Origin: CAZJVD01 sp964549505
GTDB taxonomy: Bacteria; Bdellovibrionota; UBA1018; CAZJVD01
NCBI GenBank assembly: GCA_964549505.1
Contig: CAZJVD010000001.1
Coordinates: forward strand, 248,001 to 312,000
DNA length: 64,000 bases
Direction: 5' to 3'
A program made the position numbers and the translations under genes. This document shows positions 16,680 through 24,865 of this stretch, piece by piece (within the stretch, counting starts at the first letter, position 1; each line of letters begins with the position of its first letter). The notes below the pieces were generated by a model. The model was given only the letters and a program-made list of their open reading frames with translations, was not told where the DNA came from and did not search any database.

Positions 16680-17285
16680 GGGATAGTTTGATCGAAAAAT
16701 TTACGTGAAGGATTTTACGAACCGACACGGACTACTTTTGAACGGGACAGATGTCCTCGTTTCCTGGACTGACGCGTCTGAGAGGCGCGCGCGGTAAAAC
16801 CGCAGCGTCTCTCAAGCGCGATCGGGTGTGCCCAGCTGGCGCACGACGTTTCCAGCGTAAGTCTATCGCATGTTCGTAAAAATATTCACGCCACAGGAGC
16901 GCTGAGCTGCGCTCCGAGTGGTTACGAGTTCCGTCTGAAGTCATGGGTTGGGTAACCCGCACGGCGCAAGTCGTTCGACTTTAGACAGACGCAGACACGC
17001 GCGGCTTTGAATGCTGTGGGTGCGCGCATGACGTTTATCGTGCACGCCCATGGAGTGCGGTTTGTGGGTAGGCATCACATGGGGTGGTGTTTGCCAGATT
17101 CTCGCGTGAGCGGTCGTGTACCGCGGATGCGAAAACGGGAGGGGAAAGTGCATGTGCTTGCATGGTGCAGGCTCTATGTGCTTTGCCTTGAATAATTTGT
17201 TTAACAGAGCAAGGACGCTCGCCGCGACTCACGTTAGAGGTGCGGATTTCATGGAGGAATACGTTATGACAGGAGGATAGAAGTC
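16680..17285 (+). other. structured spacer between flagellin genes 1 and 2, no gene seen
   Basis: About 600 bp without a convincing coding frame. It holds strong hairpins: 16779-16814 (TGAGAGGCGC with GCGTCTCTCA, inner GCGGT/ACCGC) and 16891-16921 (CCAC-A-GGAGCGC with GCGCTCC-GA-GTGG). None is followed by a U-run. No good sigma-28 box was found for the second flagellin gene; a weak candidate TTTAAC...GCCGCGAC lies near 17199-17230. The stretch may be a long 5' leader, a 3' UTR or an sRNA gene. Confidence 0.5.
17249..17278 (+). CDS. possible leader peptide ahead of flagellin 2
   Basis: ATG GAG GAA ... GGA TAG encodes MEEYVMTGG and ends 7 bp before the flagellin ATG. The phrase TTCATGGAGGAA is shared with the leader of flagellin 1, where it is the Shine-Dalgarno region itself. 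The mini-frame overlaps the real Shine-Dalgarno ACAGGAGGA. It may be a translated leader or only a duplicated ribosome site; low confidence as a gene. Confidence 0.25.
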
Positions 17286-18119
17286 ATGGGTTTACGAATA
17301 GCGACGAATATCGCTGCGCTCAACGCGCAGAGGTACTTGCACCAAACGCGTGCAAATTTGGACTCGAGTCTCGAACGACTTGCCAGCGGCAGCCGGATCA
17401 ATCACTCCGGCGATGATGCCGCAGGCTTAGCGATCAGTGAAAATCTGAGAGCTCAGATTCGAGGTTACCGACAAGCCAAGCGAAACGCGATGGACGGTAC
17501 TTCGCTGATCCAGGTTACAGAAGGCGGACTGAACGAGATAGCCAATATCTTGATCCGACTTCGAGAGTTAGCGATCCAAGCAGCTTCAGACACGATCGGG
17601 CCGGTTGAGCGACAGTTTGCTGACCGCGAGTTCCAGTCGATGAAACAGGAAGTAGACCGGATCTCTAACGGAACAAGTTTCAACGGTACACCGCTGCTCA
17701 ATGGACGAGCGGGTATTTTTGAAATTCAAGTCGGTACCCATAACAACCCAATCCTGGACCGGATTGTGTACAACGGGGACCGCGCAGATGCGACGCTGGA
17801 CGCTCTCAAACTCGGTGGCGAGTCGATCGCTACCAAGCAAGGAGCGCAACTCACTCTGGCCGTGATCGATGATGCTTTGATTCGCGTCAATAGCATCCGA
17901 GCCGACCTGGGTGCGATGCAGAACCGACTTTCTTCGACGGTGAATAACATCGCCATTTACGAAGAAAACTTGGCTGCAGCCAACAGTCGCGTCCGCGATA
18001 CGGATATCGCGCAAGAAGTGACAGACATGACCAAGCAAAACATCTTGATGCAAGCTGGTGTGTCCGTCCTTGGAAACGCGAACTCTACGAGTCAGCTGGC
18101 GCTTAAGCTTTTGTCGTAA
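17286..18119 (+). CDS. fliC: flagellin (second of three)
   Basis: A 277-residue filament subunit, with the same compact N- and C-terminal flagellin domains and no hypervariable middle. It is very similar to the third copy: FEIQVGT-NNPILDRIVYNG, LDALKLGGESIATKQG and DDALIRVNSIRADLGAMQNRL occur in both. ATG 17286 is preceded by ACAGGAGGA. It differs from the third copy mostly near the ends, so the pair looks like a tandem duplication. A half copy of repeat B follows about 40 bp after the stop. Confidence 0.95.
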   Translation: MGLRIATNIAALNAQRYLHQTRANLDSSLERLASGSRINHSGDDAAGLAISENLRAQIRGYRQAKRNAMDGTSLIQVTEGGLNEIANILIRLRELAIQAASDTIGPVERQFADREFQSMKQEVDRISNGTSFNGTPLLNGRAGIFEIQVGTHNNPILDRIVYNGDRADATLDALKLGGESIATKQGAQLTLAVIDDALIRVNSIRADLGAMQNRLSSTVNNIAIYEENLAAANSRVRDTDIAQEVTDMTKQNILMQAGVSVLGNANSTSQLALKLLS

Positions 18120-18620
18120 CGAGCCTAAGCCCTCCGGGCCTCCCGTTTACGAAAAGGTGCGGACCACCTTTAGTGGATGCGGGGCACAGCGTGTGAAGTC
18201 AACTGGCGTTCGTCACAGTATGTGGCGAGCTGATCGTGGAGGTAGAAAAAAGTTTGCTCGAGGTGTGACCTCGCGTCTCACCGAAGAGGGGTTGTGGCTA
18301 GGCCGTGCGCCGATCTGCAACCGACACTTCGGAACGAGTGCGAAGAAGCGCCCGAGCACAGTCATCATTCGGGTCCGTCATGACCGCGGTGGGGTACTGC
18401 GTGCGTGACAGTCCACGGGGAAACTCGCGGGCGACCGTCGAGTGATGAGGACACGGAAGTCCGCGCATCGATCCATGCCATGGGGGTGTGGAGTCGTGTG
18501 CGGAGAATTGCAATGGAACCTGCACGGACGCAGGGCACATGTGCGATGTGGGTAGAAAACCCATAGCGCTACATGTGTGCATTTAAGGAGGAGTGCGTAT
18601 GCAAGAAAGGAGAAGTTCCC
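18120..18620 (+). other. structured spacer between flagellin genes 2 and 3, no gene seen
   Basis: About 500 bp without a convincing coding frame. It contains the B4 half repeat, and a long imperfect hairpin at 18536-18577 (CACATGTG..GTGGGT, loop AGAAA, ACCCA..ACATGTG) just upstream of the flagellin 3 ribosome site. No clear promoter was recognised. As in the previous spacer, a long regulated leader or an sRNA is possible. Confidence 0.45.
18157..18180. repeat. degenerate half of family B repeat (B4)
   Basis: GTGCGGACCACCTTT-A-GTGGATGC: one arm only, with one substitution in the loop of the small inner hairpin (CTTTC to CTTTA). The second arm is absent, being replaced by unrelated GGGGCACAGC. 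It sits after the second flagellin gene. Confidence 0.8.
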
Positions 18621-19454
18621 ATGGGACTTCGAATTGCTACGAACACAGCCGCGATGAACGCGCATCGACAGATGTCCGTCACGCGACAAGACCTCGATAA
18701 GACGTTGGAACGTCTTGCGAGCGGCAGCCGTATTAACTCTGCTGGGGACGATGCCGCAGGACTCGCGATTAGCGAGAGCTTGCGTGCTTTGATCCGCGGT
18801 ATGCGGCAAGCCAAACGGAACGCACAGGATGGGATCTCGATGATCCAGGTGACAGAAGGGGGATTGAATGAAATCTCCAATATCTTGATCCGACTTCGCG
18901 AGTTAGCCATCCAAGCGGCTTCAGACACGATCGGAGACGTCGAAAGACAATTCGCTGACCGTGAGTTTCAGTCCCTTAAACAAGAAGTGGACCGGATCTC
19001 AAACGTCACGAATTTCAACGGCACGCCGTTACTCAACGGACGCGCTGGGATCTTTGAGATTCAAGTCGGGACGAACAACAACCCGATTCTGGATCGTATC
19101 GTGTACAACGGTGAACGATCCGATGCGACGCTCGATGCTCTCAAGCTCGGCGGCGAATCGATCGCAACCAAACAGGGCTCGCAGCTCACGCTCTCGGTCA
19201 TTGATGACGCCTTAATCCGCGTCAACAGTATCCGAGCCGATCTGGGTGCTATGCAGAACCGTCTTCAATCGACCATCAACAACTTGGCGATTTACGACGA
19301 AAATCTGTCCACAGCAAAAAGCCGGATCCGTGACTCTGACGTGGCCCATGAGGCGACGGAGCTGACCAAGCAGAATATCCTGATGCAATCAGGTATCTCG
19401 GTCATGCAACACGCCAACAACATGAACGCCATGGCGGTCCAACTCCTGAAGTAG
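18621..19454 (+). CDS. fliC: flagellin (third of three)
   Basis: A 277-residue flagellin, near-paralogue of the second copy with the same D0/D1-only architecture. ATG 18621 with AAGGAG 9-10 bases upstream starts the conserved MGLRIATN. The frame is also open from an upstream ATG at 18573, next to a second AAGGAGGAG, but those 16 residues contain two cysteines, unlike flagellins. Multiple filament subunits made from differently controlled genes are known in predatory and other deltaproteobacteria-like bacteria. Confidence 0.95.
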   Translation: MGLRIATNTAAMNAHRQMSVTRQDLDKTLERLASGSRINSAGDDAAGLAISESLRALIRGMRQAKRNAQDGISMIQVTEGGLNEISNILIRLRELAIQAASDTIGDVERQFADREFQSLKQEVDRISNVTNFNGTPLLNGRAGIFEIQVGTNNNPILDRIVYNGERSDATLDALKLGGESIATKQGSQLTLSVIDDALIRVNSIRADLGAMQNRLQSTINNLAIYDENLSTAKSRIRDSDVAHEATELTKQNILMQSGISVMQHANNMNAMAVQLLK

Positions 19455-19463
19455 GGAGCTAAA

Positions 19464-19511
19464 ATGAAAGCGACATCCTCGAGTAGGCTGAACGGTCCGA
19501 AGAAAAACTAG
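19464..19511 (+). CDS. possible micropeptide downstream of flagellin 3
   Basis: ATG 19464 to TAG 19511 encodes the 15-residue basic peptide MKATSSSRLNGPKKN. It has a good ribosome site (AGGGAG, 6 bases upstream) only 9 bp after the flagellin stop. There is no homology evidence; it could be chance. Confidence 0.2.
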   Translation: MKATSSSRLNGPKKN

Positions 19512-20929
19512 CGCGTGGAGAGATTTTCTCCCCGGCTCTTGTTCGCTGACGTTGTCAGTGGGACGGGGGTCGGGGAGACCATCCCCACAGCGTTCTTTGG
19601 ACTGTTCGGCCACATCAGGGTGACGCGAGCACCGCCTTCGGGGCGATTCTCAAAACGGAGTTCGCCTCCCGAGCGACGGATGAGATCGCCTGCGATCGAG
19701 CAGCCGATACCGTTTCCGTCCGGCTTCATGGAAGCGATGGGATGTGTGCCAAGTAGGATTTTCTCGTCTGGAGAAATACCTGGTCCGTTGTCGAGAATCT
19801 CGAGACCAAGTGATTCGTCCGTACGGAAAGCTCGAACCTCAAGAAAAGGCTGTTGGGTCACCCGTTGGTTCGCCCGCTGGGCCGCCCACTGAGCAGAATG
19901 AACTGCCACAGCTTCGAGGCTGTTGATCAGCAACGCGGATAAAACGCGTTCAAGATCCGCGGCCGAAATCGGTGCCGTGACATCATTGGGGACGAACATT
20001 TCCAAACGCACACCTGACCTGCTAAAAAGTGGGTGCAACTGAATCTCAGCCAGCGCTGTCTCCGAGACACGCGCAAGATTCGACCTTCCCTCTCCGAAGT
20101 ATTGTCGATCTCCATCGAGTAGCGCACGCGCGATCGATCGGATCCTCTGACTCGCGCGTTGGACAAGAAGCTTTTCCGATTCGGGAAACTCACTGCCCTG
20201 CAAAGCGACTTCAAGCGCCAACACGGGTGCGCGTATATCATGCGCGACCTGCTCGGCCAGTTTCATCAACGCTTTCGACTTTTCGAGCTTCCGCTTTTCA
20301 TCAAGCGCCTGGCGGAGTGTCTCGATCTCTTCGACACGAAATCCATCTCGCGGTTCAACCCCCGACGTGAGGCGCCTCAGTGGTGAAAGCAAAAAACTCA
20401 TAAGATTGGAGTACACGAAGAAAAAAACCAAACCCAGGCTCACGATCAAACCGAGGAACGTCCAGAGAACGGCAAACACGATCGGACGGGCGCGCTCATT
20501 GTAAAAGGGCGTTAGATATTCCAGCCGAACACGCGCTGTCTGAAGATAGATCCCGTCGCTCACATCCACCATCAGTGGCCGAATACCCACTAAGTCTCTC
20601 AACAAGACGGTCGCGAGCTTCGAGAGCCCAGCGGGTGCCGTCGCCAGGACCATTTTGTTTTCTGAAAGCTGGATCGTCACGCTATCGAGCGCGAGTTGCG
20701 AGCGGATGAAGTCAGCTCGGTCTTTCAAAATACGCTGATCTTTGAGCACGAGCTCAGGCGCCAACTCGGTTGCGTGCGGCGCAAAGGACTCGGAAAGCAA
20801 CTGCCGGTAGTCGTTATCACTCGAACGCAAGTAGACGAGCAATCCCAAACCGGTTGCGATCGCTAGCCCTAACACCGTCAGACTCAAAAGCCTGCGGTAC
20901 TCCCCCACGAAAAACGTGCGTGCAGACAC
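19508..20929 (-). CDS. sensor histidine kinase, membrane-bound
   Basis: About 473 residues. There are two membrane segments (LLSLTVLGLAIATGLGLLVYL and PIVFAVLWTFLGLIVSLGLVFFFVY) around a periplasmic sensor of about 120 residues, then a linker and a kinase core: H-box AEQVAHDIRAPVLAL, N-box ALLINSLEAVA, G1 LEILDNGPGIS and G2 GNGIGCSIAGDL. The start is uncertain: GTG 20929 has AGAGGAG close by; the frame is open to 21043. The H-box has HDIRAP instead of HE-x-R-TP. It is convergent with the flagellin locus; no partner response regulator gene is adjacent on this strand. Signal and target unknown. Confidence 0.8.
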   Translation of the reverse strand: MSARTFFVGEYRRLLSLTVLGLAIATGLGLLVYLRSSDNDYRQLLSESFAPHATELAPELVLKDQRILKDRADFIRSQLALDSVTIQLSENKMVLATAPAGLSKLATVLLRDLVGIRPLMVDVSDGIYLQTARVRLEYLTPFYNERARPIVFAVLWTFLGLIVSLGLVFFFVYSNLMSFLLSPLRRLTSGVEPRDGFRVEEIETLRQALDEKRKLEKSKALMKLAEQVAHDIRAPVLALEVALQGSEFPESEKLLVQRASQRIRSIARALLDGDRQYFGEGRSNLARVSETALAEIQLHPLFSRSGVRLEMFVPNDVTAPISAADLERVLSALLINSLEAVAVHSAQWAAQRANQRVTQQPFLEVRAFRTDESLGLEILDNGPGISPDEKILLGTHPIASMKPDGNGIGCSIAGDLIRRSGGELRFENRPEGGARVTLMWPNSPKNAVGMVSPTPVPLTTSANKSRGENLSTR

Positions 20930-21103
20930 TCTCCTCTGTCTCACAGAGCATGGAGCTAGCACTGGTGGACGGGCGTGTCGACAACTACGATAGTGACTAC
21001 GATATTTAAATGAGGGTAGATGAAAAATTCCCAAGAAAATCAAGGCCCTTCGGGCTTCACAACTCCTTCAACAAGTTTAAGAAGTCTTAGGGAATCTTTC
21101 CTC

Positions 21104-21130
21104 AGCAAGAATCGCCACATCGTCCGATAA
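21104..21130 (+). promoter_or_regulatory. possible sigma-28 promoter
   Basis: TCCGATAA at 21123-21130 matches the FliA -10 box except the first base. The -35 side (AGCAAGAA, 11 bases upstream) is poor. The box is about 20 bp ahead of GTG 21151, giving a short leader. Confidence 0.3.
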
Positions 21131-21150
21131 ACTGTAAAAAGGGGGAGCTC

Positions 21151-21576
21151 GTGACTGAATCGTACTTCATGCCGATACAGGTTTTTAAAAGTGACGTGTA
21201 TTCCATGGTCTTATCAAATACGACAACGCGGACCTCGCTTCTCGACTCCTCGGTCATTAAGATTGTCGAACTTTCGGAGGACGGCATCGTCGTGCATGTT
21301 CCAAAGACGAGTTGCTCGCAGGGACATATGCTCACACTCTTCGTTTTTCCTGATGTACCCACAGTGATCTTCAAACAGGTGCCGACAGGCAATGCGCTCA
21401 AAAAGGCGATCGCTTTCACCACCAAAGTCGTGAGCATCGAACAAGCGGGTCCAGCTCACATCACCGCAAGCTTGGAATTTTATCAAAAGGTGGGTGGGCA
21501 GTGGAAAAAGTTCACCCAAGCCTTGTCCGAGAAGCAACAGCAACTCGACCGCCTCGTAAAGGCCATCAAAGACTAA
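21151..21576 (+). CDS. conserved-looking protein of unknown function
   Basis: A 141-residue soluble protein. The first 100 residues are predicted mostly strands (YSMVLSNTTTRTSLL, VIKIVELSEDGIVVHVPK, MLTLFVFPDVPTVIFKQVPTG) and the end is a helix (FTQALSEKQQQLDRLVKAI). A beta-barrel of PilZ type is conceivable, but the RxxxR and D/N-x-S-x-x-G marks of c-di-GMP binding are not seen. GTG 21151 has GGGGGAG 4 bases upstream. It is followed after 9 bp by the receiver/TPR gene, with which it probably forms an operon. Confidence 0.6.
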   Translation: MTESYFMPIQVFKSDVYSMVLSNTTTRTSLLDSSVIKIVELSEDGIVVHVPKTSCSQGHMLTLFVFPDVPTVIFKQVPTGNALKKAIAFTTKVVSIEQAGPAHITASLEFYQKVGGQWKKFTQALSEKQQQLDRLVKAIKD

Positions 21577-21585
21577 GACACGATC

Positions 21586-22698
21586 ATGAGTGGCTCAGCG
21601 ACACCGAAGACTTGGGTAAAGGATTATTGGAACAGCGCCAAGGCATTGGTCTTGGATCCCAATACCATGTCTCGAAACACCTTCCGAAAGGCGCTGACGG
21701 AGCTTGGACTCAAAAGCGCTAACTGCGTCGCCATCGACAACATCGTCGACGCTCAGGCTGCCTATCAAAAAGAGAAGTTCGCATTGGTGATCTGCGAGCA
21801 CGTCGTCAACAAGGACGTCACCGGATTGGACTTCTTCTCATTCATCAAGACGACCAACCCTGATTATGCGCGGTCGATCTTCTTTCTTATCAGTGACGAA
21901 AACGCACTCGTCGTTGCGGCTCAAGCAGCGGAGGAAGATGTGGACGCCGTCATCGCGCGGCCTTTCACCATGCAATCGATTCTCGACAAGGTGCGGGCGA
22001 TGGTCGAAGAGAAAGCACAGCCCTCGGAGTACCGCACGAAAGCTATCGACGCACTGAAACTGCTCAAAGCTGGAGACAGCGCTTCGGCACTTCGCCTGTC
22101 GCAAAGTATCCATGGATTGAATCCGAAACCATGGCTCTCCTCGTATGTTGAAGGCGCATGCCACTTGGCCGTCGCAAAGTACAAAGAAGCCGAGGATTGC
22201 CTCAAAAAGGGGGCTCTGACTGAGCCTCCTCACTACCGATCCGCCGTACAACTCTCGGAGCTGTTGTTCGAACAAAAGCGCTTTCGAGAGGCCTACGATC
22301 TCTGCAAAATCATCGCAAAATTTTATCCGCCGAGCCCTAAGCGAATCCCAAGACTGGTCCATCTCTCTATCGCCACGGGTAACTTTGAGGAAATAGCAGC
22401 GTTTTACGATCTCTATCTGGACCTGCCTGTGACCAGCCCTGAGATCAACAAGTACGTTGCCGCCGGACTCATTGTTCACGCAAAACATTTTCTAAAATCG
22501 AATGACACCACTAGCGCTGCGTCCCTGCTCAACAAAGCCGCTCGAATCGGCAAAACCCAACCCAAGATTCTCAAAGAGGTTGTGCTCTGCCTTTACAAGG
22601 CAAACCTCACGACAGAAGCCACTAAACTTTTAGCTCAGTGTCCGGACGAAGTTAGAAAAAGTCCGGAGGTTGTGGCGGCGGAGAGTGGGCGGGGGTAA
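21586..22698 (+). CDS. degenerate receiver domain plus TPR-like protein
   Basis: A 370-residue protein. Residues 15-135 have the response-regulator fold (ALVLDPNTMSRNTFRKALTELG ... FALVICEHVVNK ... IFFLISDE ... DAVIARPFT). The phospho-acceptor position reads Glu (ICEH) where Asp is expected and the switch Lys is Arg (ARPF), so it is probably not phosphorylated. The C-terminal 220 residues are repeated helical hairpins typical of tetratricopeptides (ALKLLKAGDSASALRL, KYKEAEDCLKKGAL, QKRFREAYDLCKII), suggesting a scaffold or protein-binding role. Shares a transcript with the upstream 141-residue gene by spacing. Confidence 0.75.
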   Translation: MSGSATPKTWVKDYWNSAKALVLDPNTMSRNTFRKALTELGLKSANCVAIDNIVDAQAAYQKEKFALVICEHVVNKDVTGLDFFSFIKTTNPDYARSIFFLISDENALVVAAQAAEEDVDAVIARPFTMQSILDKVRAMVEEKAQPSEYRTKAIDALKLLKAGDSASALRLSQSIHGLNPKPWLSSYVEGACHLAVAKYKEAEDCLKKGALTEPPHYRSAVQLSELLFEQKRFREAYDLCKIIAKFYPPSPKRIPRLVHLSIATGNFEEIAAFYDLYLDLPVTSPEINKYVAAGLIVHAKHFLKSNDTTSAASLLNKAARIGKTQPKILKEVVLCLYKANLTTEATKLLAQCPDEVRKSPEVVAAESGRG

Positions 22699-22711
22699 AG
22701 GGGTGCGGATC

Positions 22712-23476
22712 TTAAAATCGACCATACAGACTTGGGTCGAAGATCCTATACCACCGCGGAGCTATCACCTGCGCAAAGAGCGTGACGATGAGTCCACTCA
22801 TTGTTCTGGCACCCATTTCAAAGCCTTTTCGAAGTACGGGATTCTTCAGTTCTGGAAATACACTTTCAAAGCCCTCAAACTCGATCTGAAAATCGCGGGG
22901 TATAGCCCTCATCTCGGCGTAGGCCGCGCCCGGATCGCCGGTATTAACTAAAAAAATCACGTCGAAGGTACCCCTCAACACGATATCCTTCGGAACAATC
23001 TGTTTGAGACGTCGACCTGCAGATCCCGTAACTTCCACATTTAGCTCAACGACAGTCCCGCAAGGTCCCAATGGACGTCCCAAAGCGGACTTAAAACGAT
23101 CCGGATCCCAAGCTGCCTCCTTAACCATCGCTCTGTAGGTGATGCGACTAACCTGCAACAAACCCGGAGACAATCGCGCCAGTGTCTTGTTCGCTTCTGT
23201 GATCGCAAGCGACGGCAGCTCACCGGTTTCCTTTCCCGTCATATCGGCCGGCCAGACGATCTTCGAGTTGAGATCTTGAACAGATGCCGGCCCATCACCC
23301 TTATGCTGAATTCTGAAAACCGTCCCATCAAACCCAGACCAGTATGTTTCGTCCAGACTGAACGCTGGACAGGTGTCCCCAAGATTGTACTCGTCATCCT
23401 CTGCAACCATACCGCTCGACTCTAAGAAATAGATGCCGACAACCAAAATGATGCAGAGTACTCGTACCGCGGTCAT
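22712..23476 (-). CDS. exported or membrane-anchored protein of unknown function (operon gene 5)
   Basis: A 254-residue protein. The N-terminus VRVLCIILVVGIYFL is a signal peptide or anchor. The body has two cysteines (DTCPAF, GPCGTV) and a strand-rich region, with a possible second membrane segment near the end (MSGLIVTLFAQVIAP). It is the last gene of a five-gene operon and its ATG overlaps the stop of the DUF1501 gene (ATGA, 23473-23476). No family recognised. It is convergent with the receiver/TPR gene, 13 bp apart. Confidence 0.6.
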   Translation of the reverse strand: MTAVRVLCIILVVGIYFLESSGMVAEDDEYNLGDTCPAFSLDETYWSGFDGTVFRIQHKGDGPASVQDLNSKIVWPADMTGKETGELPSLAITEANKTLARLSPGLLQVSRITYRAMVKEAAWDPDRFKSALGRPLGPCGTVVELNVEVTGSAGRRLKQIVPKDIVLRGTFDVIFLVNTGDPGAAYAEMRAIPRDFQIEFEGFESVFPELKNPVLRKGFEMGARTMSGLIVTLFAQVIAPRWYRIFDPSLYGRF

Positions 23477-24852
23477 GCCTTCACCAATCCAGGAATCGGG
23501 TCGACCCCTTTTAGGTCAATGGAACGAAACGACTCAGGGTCTCCAAAAATCTTCGCTACCGAACGAATCACATTCTCTGGGTACAGTCGAATGTGCCCCG
23601 ATACACTCTCTGACTCCATAAGAGCGCTTTTCATTTCGGGTCGAAGATTAAAAACCGCGCGAGAATCTCTTTGTTTTGGGTCGAAAAGATTTCCCACCAT
23701 AACAGGAACTCGGTCGACACCATCGTTCCAGTCCTCCGGCATAACGACACTTGAGCCGAAAGCGCGCCCGCCACTTATCCCCCGTCCTGCCAGAAGCACA
23801 CTGTTTGTCCGAAACTCATGATCCTTACCTTTACCCACGTTGAGTGCCGGGGTGCGGGAAAAGTCATTCGTCACCATGAAGGTTGTGCGATCGAACATTT
23901 CGAGTAGCTTAAAATCCGCTAATATTTTTGCTACCTGGGCCCAAACTCCCATCTGAACACCGAGATGCCGGTCCTCGTGGCCGTTATGCGTGTCCATACC
24001 GAACTCCGAAATCGTGATCTGCGCAAACTGTCCGAAACCGGTTAAAAAACTCAAAGCAGCTGTCATTCCCTCTGCCATTCCTCCTGCACCCGAAGAAAGA
24101 GAAGCCTCAACAGCCTTCCGAAGTTCTTCACGTTGCGGTTGCGACTCGAGGTATCTCTTTTTTGCACGGGACAGCGGCGAAGCACCGTTCATGCCACGCT
24201 CACCTCTTGCCAGAATCTCGGAGTACACAGCACTCAAAACTTGTCCTCGTACATTCTCGAGATTAATCGGTTCGACTTGGTACCCTTCAGCAATTCTTGG
24301 TGCCACGCCCGAATACATAATATTTCCGCTCGAACCCTTGATGCTGTTAGAAAGTTCGACTGACACAAACGGTCCTGGGTAACGAGGATCGAAGGACCCG
24401 GAACAGAGATAATCATTCGTGTCTTGATGCCCGAAATCGTTCCTCATAAAAATTCCGTTAACAACTGCGATGTCGTTAACGTGAGGAGCAAGAGGCTTCG
24501 CAGCGGCACCCAGAATCAGATCGGGACCATCGTCTGGCGATTTCTGCGTAGTATTGTCCTCGAGCTTTTCGAGAAAGCACATCTTCTCAGTGACCCACTT
24601 GGGGCGGTCCTTAGTCTTTCCGTCGAGCCCCAGAGTGACATCCATCCCGCCTTCAATACGGATAAGAACGAAAAAGTTATCTTTCCCGCCTTCAGCAGAA
24701 ACTTGCTTGTTACTCTCCTGTAAGAGCGCTCGTGCCCAAGCCGGTGGCGTAAAGCTTGTGATCAGTGCACTACCACTCGCTATTGCCGCAGCATTCGCCA
24801 GATTCTTCTCAATAAATTCTCGCCGAGTTAGCATTCGGTGGATCTTCTTCAT
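23473..24852 (-). CDS. DUF1501 family protein with twin-arginine-like signal (operon gene 4)
   Basis: A 459-residue exported protein. The N-terminus contains LTRREFIEKNLANAAAIASG, a TAT-like signal (RREF) with a cut after PAWARA. Family marks are RIEGGMDVTLGLDG near the start, ISEFGMDTHNGHEDRH in the middle, and TTFMVTNDFSRTPALNVGKGKDH later, the pattern of DUF1501 (alkaline-phosphatase-like fold). The start at 24852 has GGGAG 7 bases upstream. DUF1501 genes are usually found beside DUF1800 or DUF1592/1588 cytochrome-type genes in planctomycetes and others; the same partnership is seen here. Enzymatic role unknown. Confidence 0.8.
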   Translation of the reverse strand: MKKIHRMLTRREFIEKNLANAAAIASGSALITSFTPPAWARALLQESNKQVSAEGGKDNFFVLIRIEGGMDVTLGLDGKTKDRPKWVTEKMCFLEKLEDNTTQKSPDDGPDLILGAAAKPLAPHVNDIAVVNGIFMRNDFGHQDTNDYLCSGSFDPRYPGPFVSVELSNSIKGSSGNIMYSGVAPRIAEGYQVEPINLENVRGQVLSAVYSEILARGERGMNGASPLSRAKKRYLESQPQREELRKAVEASLSSGAGGMAEGMTAALSFLTGFGQFAQITISEFGMDTHNGHEDRHLGVQMGVWAQVAKILADFKLLEMFDRTTFMVTNDFSRTPALNVGKGKDHEFRTNSVLLAGRGISGGRAFGSSVVMPEDWNDGVDRVPVMVGNLFDPKQRDSRAVFNLRPEMKSALMESESVSGHIRLYPENVIRSVAKIFGDPESFRSIDLKGVDPIPGLVKA

Positions 24853-24865
24853 CGCTGCACTCCCT

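Noticed and set aside
18058..18408. 116-codon frame after flagellin 2
   Set aside because: It begins inside the flagellin gene in another frame and runs through the half repeat; Arg-rich with no ribosome site at the start.
21060..21078. Terminator-like GGCCCTTCGGGC before the 141-residue gene
   Set aside because: The stem is only four to five pairs with no T-run, and no plus-strand gene ends just upstream.
24166..24260. Internal start or split of the DUF1501 gene
   Set aside because: The frame is continuous and conserved motifs lie on both sides, so one protein is the simplest reading.
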